In this document: positions 56,632 through 64,000 of the stretch, in pieces | Numbering within the stretch: position 1 is the first letter of the stretch | Layout of the letters: each line of letters starts with the position of its first letter | The notes under the pieces: generated by a model | Seen by the model: the letters and a program-made list of their open reading frames with translations, nothing else | What the model was told of the DNA's origin: nothing | Database searches by the model: none | Assembly (NCBI GenBank): GCA_020740775.1 | Contig: JAHEWK010000011.1 | Span: 806,001-870,000, forward strand | Direction of reading: 5' to 3' | Length of the DNA: 64,000 nucleotides | Source: Ilyonectria destructans | Taxonomy: Eukaryota > Ascomycota > Sordariomycetes > Hypocreales > Nectriaceae | Translations under genes and position numbers: made by a program

Positions 56632-57636
56632 GTTGCACTTGTGCGCTCATGCACTTTGATGTGATAGAGGAGACGAGACGAGGCAATGAGGAGAATAAAG
56701 GCAAAAAAGAATGGTTCGCACCCCCCTTCAATCTAAGTGCTACTTAATCATTTGACGAGACAGGCTTCCCCTCTTTTCCCGACTTCTGTGCGCAATCCTG
56801 TTTGGATCACCAAGTTGTCCTGCGACGACGCCACTTGATGGTGGTTGGCCTATATTCTTCTGTCCCCCAGACTAATGCAACGCGATACGACGGAGGTGCA
56901 GGGAGCAGGTTACTCCAAGAAAATGAGTAACCTACTCCTCCAAAAAAGAGCAATGCGGCTCTGCTGGGTACTACCCTCTCCGAGTGAAGAGCGGTACCGA
57001 GGGTTGTGGCTCATGGGGCCAACTCATTTGCGAGTGGCGTGTTGAGCTAAGGCGCCGCTTTGAGCTCGAGGCAATGAGCAAAGTACTCCAACCGGAGGAA
57101 TGAGCGGAGAAAACTATACGTCACTTTGTGAAGACGTGTGATGAGGCTTCTGATTTGCTACCCTCCCCGCTGCGTGGCTCACCAACACCGGTGTTGGTCA
57201 GGCCAGCATCGCCATTGATCGCTCGTTATGCAGTAGCGCTGATCCACCAGCTGATAACACCGTGTTGGACTTTGTTTTTCTTCCTGCTCAATCTGGGGGA
57301 CATGACTCTACACAGCATGGCTTGCTTCGCTTGCCCCGCGAGTTGCGTCGCGAGCAACCTGGTGCTGCTCCAAGCCAAAGCGGAGCATTGCTCTATCAAG
57401 CGAGCTTCATACTCAGGCCGCTCTGTTGAGGTTCGTGAGGCTCTTGAGTAGAAGAGCCTAATTGAGTAAGCGACGAGCAGAAGGGGAGCAAATACTCAGC
57501 ACCATCAGCAGTATATATGGTTGTAACGCGACACAGAATGGCACCAGCAATAGGTAGTCGCCAATCCCAATTGAACATTGCGAATTCTTTTTCAGAGAAA
57601 TTCGCCCTATTAAATACCCAACTCTCCCTTCACAGC
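56632..57636. other. divergent promoter region C2H2 gene/small gene
   Basis: 1.0 kb, no gene seen. Confidence 0.5.
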
Positions 57637-57907
57637 ATGTCATCCAAAGGCGGACAAAACATGCCGGCCGGTGCGTATATCCTCGTGGAACACCTGACGC
57701 CGCCCCGATGCTGATCCCACTGCAGGCGCCCCAGACAAGCCCCGTGAGGCAGCACACCTGCAGAATGAGCAGGACGACGCGCTCGTTGCCGTTGGCGGAT
57801 GGTCCTGGGAGGGTGCTGAGCTGAGGCCGGCGGACGTCATCCCCGTGAGCGGTGAGGACCCGACTGCCAAAGAGTCCAAGGAGGGTGCAGTCGCGGAAGC
57901 CGCGTGA
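57637..57907 (+). CDS. small hydrophilic fungal protein, 71 residues
   Basis: Exons 57637-57670 and 57726-57907. The protein begins MSSKGGQNMPAGAPDKPRE and carries one hydrophobic block, ALVAVGGWSWEGAEL, in an otherwise acidic, Ala/Glu-rich chain ending EAA. No cysteines, signal peptide or membrane span. The 55-nt intron splits a Gly codon and ends in CTGCAG. Start context CACAGCATG is acceptable and the splice preserves frame exactly, which supports a real gene. No family recognised with confidence. Confidence 0.6.
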
Positions 57908-58135
57908 CGCTGATTCGCGGCAGCTGGTGCATGAGAGGGTATCAATTATGTTTATTTGCACATAGATAAGCCTGACGGGAGGCTTCCTACCACTACCGAC
58001 CCGCATGAAATCACAATATCAGCCGTTCCATTGCCCTATCCGAAGCCACCAAAAACGCCTTTCCGCCTTTTCGCGGGTACCAGTACACTTTGCACGTAAA
58101 CTTTCAATCTGCCGTGGCCCATCCTGGGTCAGTGT

Positions 58136-59839
58136 CTATTTTGACCATCTGAAGGCATGTCCCTCCGTGTTGAACACCCACTCATCCAAGTGAAGGACGT
58201 TTTCGTCGGAGAAGATGAGGTAAAAGTACTTGAGCGTCTCGGCCATCCAGAAGCTCTCCATGGAATCGGCGTGCGTCACCTCCTCTCTAGTGACGTCCTT
58301 GACCTCGGCGAATGTGCCGTGCCCCGTCTTGGTGGCCTTCTTGATGGCTGTCCACATCGTCCACGCAATCTCCCGGTATTCCTCGTTGCCCGTGACGCGG
58401 TAGAGGATGAAGATGCTCTCGATGGCTTCCGGCCGGAGGATGTAGCGCTTGTCCTTCGACTTGAAGCCGTCGGGGGTGGCTCTGATGGACGTGGAGCGGA
58501 ATTCACAGGGGTCCAGCGTAGGACAGGCGGAAAGAGTCGAAATCTCGGGCATGATGCCGTTGGGGAAGGCGGCGTAGGCGTAGGCACACCCGCGAGCTAG
58601 CTTGTCGCCAATGACGACGTGCTCGTCGTGCCCAAAGACCTTGCCTCCAATGGCGAACATGCCTCCTGCGAAGCAGGATAGGTGCTCGAGGACAGGGCGC
58701 AAATTAACAATGTCCCCGCCAACGACGTCGACCTTGCCCAGCATGAGCAGATCATCCTTGTTTGGCAGCATTGGTCGGAATGCCAGGTTCTTGAGGATGG
58801 CATCCGCAGCGTCGAGGTACATCTTTTCGTACATGGGCTCTCGGCCTCGGAGAAGCACAAACTCCTTGACGAGATACTCGTACAGCGAGTCGCCGTCGGC
58901 CCCGAGGCTGAAAGAGTCATCCTTGACCTGGAAGTCGTGCAGCACGTCGATCTGCACGGGCCACATGCCGGGGATGAGGGTCGAGTTCTGGGTCCGGTCG
59001 AAGGCCTTGGAGATGCGGGCGATGGCGTCGTAGTATTTGGCGTTGCCGGTCAATTGCGTGAGGCGGGTGAACTCGAGGCTCATGCTGCCCAGCCCGGCGC
59101 TGCTCTGCGTCTCTGCCGGGTGCCCCCTGCCGAGCTTGAGATCCTGGAAGCTGATGGTGTGCGGAGGCATGTGCTCGTAGTTGTCGAAGGCGGCGTACAG
59201 CAGATCGCCGATCTCGATGGCCTTGGAGAGAAGGACGCCCTCGCCACTGAGCTCGTAGGCGGAGAGGAGGCCGCCGAGATATCGGATGTTGGTCTCGAAG
59301 AGGTTGCAGCTCTCGCTCGTGGAGTTGTTCCAGTCGAGATGGGCGACGAATCTGGTGGCCCGCTCGAACTCTGGCTTCATGTCCATGAGCCACAGCGTGT
59401 CGAGCGAATCGATCATGGACGCCGCCCAGCCGCCCAGAGAATCGTGGCCCTCCATGCTGAGGGGCTTCAGTTCGTCGCGACCCCAGGCATGTTCCTCGTA
59501 CGAAGTCCACGACTGGCGGAAGGCGCGCCTGATATCGTCGCGCTTGTCCTCGAGGGACTTGATGTCGTCTTCGTTTTCGGGAGGTGTAAAGAACAGGTGC
59601 TGGATGGCCGGGAGCTCGACGGGGTCGCCACCGGGCAGTTGGGTCATTTCCTTCTCGGGGATGCCATGCTTCAGGGTGTGGTTTGCCCAGCTGTAGGAAC
59701 TGGCAACGAATTCGATCGGGGTGGCCTCGTGGGTGAAGAGTGGCCTTGATACGTTGCTGAAGTAGCCGACTAGTAGGATAATGACCATGAGAAGCACGAC
59801 GGCGACCCTCGTGGCATTGAATGGCAGGGCGACGGCCAT
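58136..59839 (-). CDS. class I alpha-1,2-mannosidase (GH47)
   Basis: A single exon encodes 567 residues. It trims alpha-1,2-linked mannose from N-glycans in the ER or Golgi. A short cytosolic start precedes one membrane anchor (about 10-30), giving type II topology. GH47 motifs are clear: SYEEHAWGRDELKPLS, SLGGWAASMIDSLDTLWLM, ETNIRYLGGLLSAYELSG, LRPEAIESIF and the calcium-binding end NTEGHAFRW. Many family members have NTEAHPFR, so the Gly and Ala here are slight changes. The open frame extends 21 nt upstream through TTG; I use the ATG at 59839. A Man8-trimming ER enzyme or a Golgi mannosidase are both possible. Confidence 0.93.
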   Translation of the reverse strand: MAVALPFNATRVAVVLLMVIILLVGYFSNVSRPLFTHEATPIEFVASSYSWANHTLKHGIPEKEMTQLPGGDPVELPAIQHLFFTPPENEDDIKSLEDKRDDIRRAFRQSWTSYEEHAWGRDELKPLSMEGHDSLGGWAASMIDSLDTLWLMDMKPEFERATRFVAHLDWNNSTSESCNLFETNIRYLGGLLSAYELSGEGVLLSKAIEIGDLLYAAFDNYEHMPPHTISFQDLKLGRGHPAETQSSAGLGSMSLEFTRLTQLTGNAKYYDAIARISKAFDRTQNSTLIPGMWPVQIDVLHDFQVKDDSFSLGADGDSLYEYLVKEFVLLRGREPMYEKMYLDAADAILKNLAFRPMLPNKDDLLMLGKVDVVGGDIVNLRPVLEHLSCFAGGMFAIGGKVFGHDEHVVIGDKLARGCAYAYAAFPNGIMPEISTLSACPTLDPCEFRSTSIRATPDGFKSKDKRYILRPEAIESIFILYRVTGNEEYREIAWTMWTAIKKATKTGHGTFAEVKDVTREEVTHADSMESFWMAETLKYFYLIFSDENVLHLDEWVFNTEGHAFRWSK

Positions 59840-61165
59840 GGTTCCGAATGACACGCACAATTATAAAAAGATGGTCGAATACAAGGAAAGGAAGCACAGA
59901 AAGGAGTGACAAGAGTATGAAGGGTGGATTTCGAGCGTTCAAGGCGGACGACCGAGGGCCCAGTTTGGTTTTGAGGACAGGTCCGAGCCAGCGCAACCAA
60001 CAGTTCCATGACGCCAGGTCCCCGTTGCTACCCACATAGTGCTACACAGTGCTATTATAGTGCTACATGGCGCTACGCAGACCAAGGTACCGATCCATTG
60101 CCAGGGATCTGGACCTAGTTCAGGGAAGGGGCCGAGATGACACTCCCTTGATCGCTGATGGATGAGTGTGGATGCAGTGTGCGGATTACCCACTCCGGAC
60201 ACGCGTTCCGCGGGGTGAGTGAGACACTCGCCTGGTGGCTGACCACATGCCAGGGATACCGCTCCGCGGACAGGGGAATGCGCGGTTGAGGGGCCCCTAG
60301 CAGGGGCGCTCTTTGTGCCTTCGTCTCACTCGATGCAGTGCTGACGCTTGGCGGACTCTCAATCACGGTTATCGAGACCGGCAGCGGGAAAAAGGGGCAC
60401 GAACCGCTCGCGTCGTGGCCACAGAGCAAAAGTTGAGCTGGTTCGGAAGCTCAACTTGAGGCTGAACGAGTCCGTTGCGGCCCGTGGTACGTATGCTACG
60501 GTGGAGCGGTTATTTTTAGGCCTTTTGTCGTGTTTTGTCGTGAGTTCAAGGTTGATGCTAACTATTAACGCGTATCCGTGAATACGTGGTAGGGGGAAGA
60601 CAGGGCCCCTGGCGGGCGGGGCCAAATCGCCTTGATTGACAAAAGTGGCCGTCACACTAAATGGCTAGTGAATGCTTGGGCTTCTCGGTACATTCGGAGT
60701 GTACAGTGCTCATTTTGGGGAGATCTCAGTTCACAACATCAGCCTTAAGGGCAAGAAAAATGTAACACGAGATGCATAAGAAGAACAAGCTTCTGTCGTT
60801 CTTTAGCTTCTTTTTTGGTGCATTTTGGTCCGCATTTCCCCATTATCTGTTTTGCACGAAAGTGCTGTATGAAACTCCTATTGAAACTATCCAGTATTTC
60901 ACATGGTCCGTGGTTTGCACATCTGGCGATCCTTTGCCTCAGCTCAGGGCCAAGTCTCGGAGCTCGTATCGCCTTGCGTCCCTTGCATCGGGACCCACTT
61001 CGCTGTGGCTGGTGGCCGACCAGAGCTACGCCACACCTATCGCCTCACCGCCAAAAATTTCAAAATTCTGCCGACCAGTTGAGTTTGGAGAAGTGCTCGC
61101 ATAGTCCAATCCGTCAGGTAGCAACCGACCAGTCGCCCTCCGCCTCTACGAACACGACCGCCACG
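59840..61165. other. divergent promoter region GH47/utp11
   Basis: 1.3 kb, no gene seen. Near 60038-60078 there are four imperfect copies of a ten-base unit resembling AGTGCTACAT. Confidence 0.5.
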
Positions 61166-62016
61166 ATGTCGTCTATGCGAAATGCCGTCCAGCGGCGCCC
61201 TCACCGAGAGCGAGCTCAGCCGCTGGAGCGCCGCCGCCTTGGTCTCCTCGAAAAGCACAAGGTCCGCCGCATGCCCACCCCGCCATTCTTCCAACAGCAA
61301 CTGACTCTGCTTCACAGGATTACACCCTCCGAGCCAAGGACTTCAACAAGAAAAAGGCCCAGCTAAAGGCTCTCCGCGAGAAGGCCTCCGAGCGCAACGA
61401 GGATGAGTTCTACTTCGGCATGCTGTCCCGCAAGGGACCCGGGTCCCGTATCATGGATGGCCGAAGATGGACTGGAACCGTCGAGGGCGACCGTGGGAAC
61501 AAGGCAATGGATATCGATACTGTCCGGCTGCTCAAGACGCAAGATATCGGCTATGCTCGAACCATGAAGCAGGTTGTTGCGAAGGAGGTCGCCAGGCTAG
61601 AGGAACAGATTGTCTTGACCCGAGGATTCGACAAGCTCGACGAGGAGGACCAACAAGAGGATGACTCCGACGACGAGTTCGACTTTTCAATGCCCTCAAA
61701 ACCAAAGGCACCGAGGAAGATTGTGTTTATGGACGACGAAGATGAGAGGGAGGAGGTAATACAGGACCAGATGGAGCAGGACGAAGACGCAGACGAGAAA
61801 TCCGAGAACAAGGAGGGAGACGACGCAGAACTCGAGCGCGCCAAGGCCCTCCGGCGGCTACGTCGCCAACTCGAGCTTGCGCAAAAAAAGCTCAAGGCCT
61901 TGAGCGACGTCGAGTCGGCCCTCGAGGTCCAGCGCGCAAAGATGGCCAAGACGGCAACCTCGGGCGGCCAAACTCGCAAAGGCAAGAAGATTATGGTGCG
62001 GACACGAAAGCGGTAG
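61166..62016 (+). CDS. utp11: U3 snoRNP-associated protein Utp11
   Basis: Exons 61166-61261 and 61318-62016 give 264 residues. It is a nucleolar component of the small-subunit processome needed for early 18S rRNA cleavages. The start carries the family signature [29 protein letters not shown], rebuilt by splicing a 56-nt intron exactly between HK and DY. The next blocks, EDEFYFGMLSRKG and DIDTVRLLKTQDIGYARTMKQ, are also typical. The middle is strongly acidic (EEDQQEDDSDDEFDF) and the C-terminus is a Lys/Arg-rich coil ending MVRTRKR. Confidence 0.96.
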
Positions 62017-62271
62017 AATGGGGATATCATGATGTTTTTTTTAATGTCTTTTTTGTTTTTTATTCTCGTGTCTCGTCGCTGTGCTCGCTCTTCAAAAAAA
62101 GGCTAATCGATACCCCTAACGCCGCGGGTTTTATGATTCTACATGATACATTCAAACGAAGGACTTGTTGGCTCCCTGGCCTGCTGTCCCAAAATATGTG
62201 AAAGAGGACTGATAACTCTTGCTGATTATGTCCACGAGGACCGGTCTTGCGGTACCTCAATCGCTCTCCGA

Positions 62272-64000
62272 TTAATACTTGGAGCCCACGCACTTATACA
62301 GCAGCTTGAAGACGCCACTGACACACTTGAAAGCAATGGTGAGCGCCCAGATGATGCATGCGAAAATCCCCTTGGCGATCTTGACTATTATCCGCACCGG
62401 CCACGGCAGCTTGCTTTCGACGTCCTTGGCTTTGCTCTTGAGCTTGTCCAGGCTGTCGTTCTGGCTCTCGACGTCAATCTCAAACGACTCCATCTTGCGG
62501 CGCTTCTTCTCGTCGCGCTTGCTCATCTTGCTCAGCCGCTTCTCCTGCTTGGCCGACAGGATGAGGGGCGGCGGCGGCGCAAACGTCTCGACGGCGGCGG
62601 GCATGTTCTTCTCGTCGGCGGCGGCCACGAGCAGCAGCGCGGTGACGGCTACGTCGACCAGGAAGAAGGACTCGATCTTGGACGCGATGCCCGTGTCCAG
62701 CTCCAGCCACCCGCTGCCAGTGCCGTCGCGCGTCAGCTTGGCCAGGTGCTGCGGCGACTCGTGGTGCTCGAGCGTGTACTCGACCCGGGACCACGCCGGG
62801 GAGCGCTCGATGGTGACGCAGAAGGGCGTGGCCAGCGCCGGGTGCACCAGAAAGTGGTTGGAGCTGTCCTCGTCCCAGACGAGGCGCGCGCACTCCCGCT
62901 CCGCCATCATGACCACGTTGGGGTCGGTGGATTTTTCGATGGCCGCCTTGGTGGCGGGCGTGGGCATGAGGAGGGCGACGAGCCCGTCGTTGGGCGGGTG
63001 CTTGCGGGACTCCTCCTCGAGGGTAGTGGTGAGAGCCTCGTGCCAGTGCTTGCTGTCGGTGATCTTGCTGCTCCGGCTGCTGGAGCGGCCGCTGCCCTGG
63101 CCGACGACGCCGCTGATGATGCTGCTTGCCGACGAGCTGGGGGCGTCTGCTGCCTTGGGGGCCTTGTACGTCTTGCTAGGGTCGTGCCTGGTGAGGGTGA
63201 CGTACGCCGACGCCGACGTGGGGTCCAGGCGAAGGTTGTAAAACGGCTGGGTGGTGGAGGAGAGGGTATATACAGGTGCGTCCCTCTCCTGGGTCATCTT
63301 CATGCAGTAGACGCGGCCCTCGGACGGCGAGGCCTTCCACCCGTTGGCCACCTTCCACAGGCTCTTGAGCTGCTCGGTGGTGCACGTCGTGGGGATGATG
63401 GGAGGTTCATGGGGGGCCCTCCGCGGCCACTTGTTGGAGCCGGCGCTCATGGGGCTGCGGACGGGGCTCCGGAAGGGCGGGCTCTGGGCCGGCTGGTTCT
63501 CGTGGTACGTCTGTCTGCTGATGACGGCGCGGGGGATGCGCGTGGGGCTCATCTGCGTCGGGACGTAGTTCTGCTGGCCCAGGGGCACTTCCGGGTTGTA
63601 CGTCGGGAAGATGGACCGCAGGGGCTGCTGGGTCGACGGGGATGCTTCATCGAAGAGGGGCAGCTTGGCTATTGAGCTCCTGGACCGGGCGCTGGAGCTG
63701 CGGACGAGCGTGTTGGCCTCGGAGAAGGCCGTCTCCGCCCGGATGGGGACGTCTGCGGTGGGACGAGGTTGTTGAACGGGCACATCTTGGCTTCTCATTG
63801 CTGATGAGGGGCCGGCTTCTGCTTGGCTGTCATGGCGTTGGTGGTGTTGGCGGGGAGGCTCGAATTGAACCGGGGTAGGTGCTCGATGCTGGTTCTGGCT
63901 CTGGGGCTCATCGCCGCTGGCATTTTGAGGAGACGACAAGTCCAGCTGCGAGGACGACTGGAAGACTTCGGTTGATACAGCATGCGGCGTTGGCGTGCGG
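62272..64000 (-). CDS. conserved fungal membrane-anchored protein, 5' end outside the window
   Basis: The reading frame is open from its stop at 62272 to the right edge with no in-frame ATG near the left part of the visible N-terminus, so at least 575 residues are seen and the start lies beyond. A Pro/Ser/Gln-rich disordered half comes first (with RSSSARSRSSIAKLPLF). A folded part begins near CTTEQLKSLWKVANGW and contains repeated beta-like segments (YTLSSTTQPFYNLRLD, WSRVEYTLEH). It ends with a Lys-rich region and a C-terminal hydrophobic segment (IIVKIAKGIFACIIWALTIAF). No enzyme motif is seen. Similar architectures occur widely in Pezizomycotina, often with unreliable names. Confidence 0.75.
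   Translation of the reverse strand, partial: RTPTPHAVSTEVFQSSSQLDLSSPQNASGDEPQSQNQHRAPTPVQFEPPRQHHQRHDSQAEAGPSSAMRSQDVPVQQPRPTADVPIRAETAFSEANTLVRSSSARSRSSIAKLPLFDEASPSTQQPLRSIFPTYNPEVPLGQQNYVPTQMSPTRIPRAVISRQTYHENQPAQSPPFRSPVRSPMSAGSNKWPRRAPHEPPIIPTTCTTEQLKSLWKVANGWKASPSEGRVYCMKMTQERDAPVYTLSSTTQPFYNLRLDPTSASAYVTLTRHDPSKTYKAPKAADAPSSSASSIISGVVGQGSGRSSSRSSKITDSKHWHEALTTTLEEESRKHPPNDGLVALLMPTPATKAAIEKSTDPNVVMMAERECARLVWDEDSSNHFLVHPALATPFCVTIERSPAWSRVEYTLEHHESPQHLAKLTRDGTGSGWLELDTGIASKIESFFLVDVAVTALLLVAAADEKNMPAAVETFAPPPPLILSAKQEKRLSKMSKRDEKKRRKMESFEIDVESQNDSLDKLKSKAKDVESKLPWPVRIIVKIAKGIFACIIWALTIAFKCVSGVFKLLYKCVGSKY

Noticed and set aside
57458..58006. Minus-strand frame of 182 codons over the small gene
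   Set aside because: Its composition is chance-like and it covers the well-spliced plus-strand gene.
58682..59749. Long plus-strand frame (355 codons) opposite the GH47 gene
   Set aside because: Antisense shadow; no domain, while the minus strand has complete GH47 motifs.
62143..63675. Plus-strand frame of 510 codons opposite the right-edge gene
   Set aside because: Antisense of GC-rich coding DNA. The minus frame has a plausible fold order and a membrane anchor, the plus frame does not.

Overview
The window is nuclear DNA of a filamentous ascomycete, most likely a sordariomycete. The evidence is a set of short spliceosomal introns (mostly 44-140 nt, many with a CTAAC-like branch site just before the acceptor), a Zn2Cys6 regulator, kexin, GH47 mannosidase, AP180, Erd2 and other typical Pezizomycotina genes. 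The species cannot be fixed from sequence alone. Twenty-one protein genes are supported by good evidence, one more small ORF is tentative, and there are four intron-containing tRNA genes. I derived all splice sites by hand from reading-frame continuity and family motifs.

Layout. 0.6-3.1 kb is a tRNA island with four tRNA-Leu(CAG) genes; two of them lie in a perfect 120-bp inverted duplication. 3.4-9.7 kb is the most interesting block, a prenyl-FMN decarboxylation cluster: a Zn2Cys6 regulator, a UbiD/Fdc1 decarboxylase, a UbiX/Pad1 flavin prenyltransferase and a degenerate bicupin. fdc1 and pad1 diverge from one shared promoter that carries eight CCGAG pentamers. From 10 to 26.7 kb come a MutY/MYH DNA glycosylase, a Mir1-type phosphate carrier, Kex2, SNX4/Atg24, LETM1/Mdm38 and an MFS transporter of the Dal5-like group.

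From 26.7 to 33.8 kb the DNA is gene-poor and AT-richer, with one isolated UPF0303 gene. From 33.8 to 51 kb gene density is high again: mitochondrial adenylate kinase, Erd2, a secreted LicD-family protein (with a GC-AG intron and a 10-nt micro-exon), an Ame1/CENP-U-like kinetochore protein, NudC, Tfb3, AP180 and mitochondrial AspRS. From 51 to 64 kb lie a tentative small ORF, a GPI-anchored wall protein, a protein with one C-terminal C2H2 finger, a 71-residue protein, a GH47 alpha-mannosidase, Utp11, and a membrane protein whose 5' end runs off the right edge.

How the genes work together. Pad1 makes the prenylated flavin that Fdc1 needs, and the adjacent Zn2Cys6 factor is placed like SdrA, the known regulator of the linked decarboxylase genes of Aspergillus. 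Most other genes are unlinked housekeeping functions. Several serve the secretory pathway (Kex2, Erd2, GH47, LicD, GPI protein) or endocytosis (AP180, SNX4), but nothing suggests that they are co-regulated.
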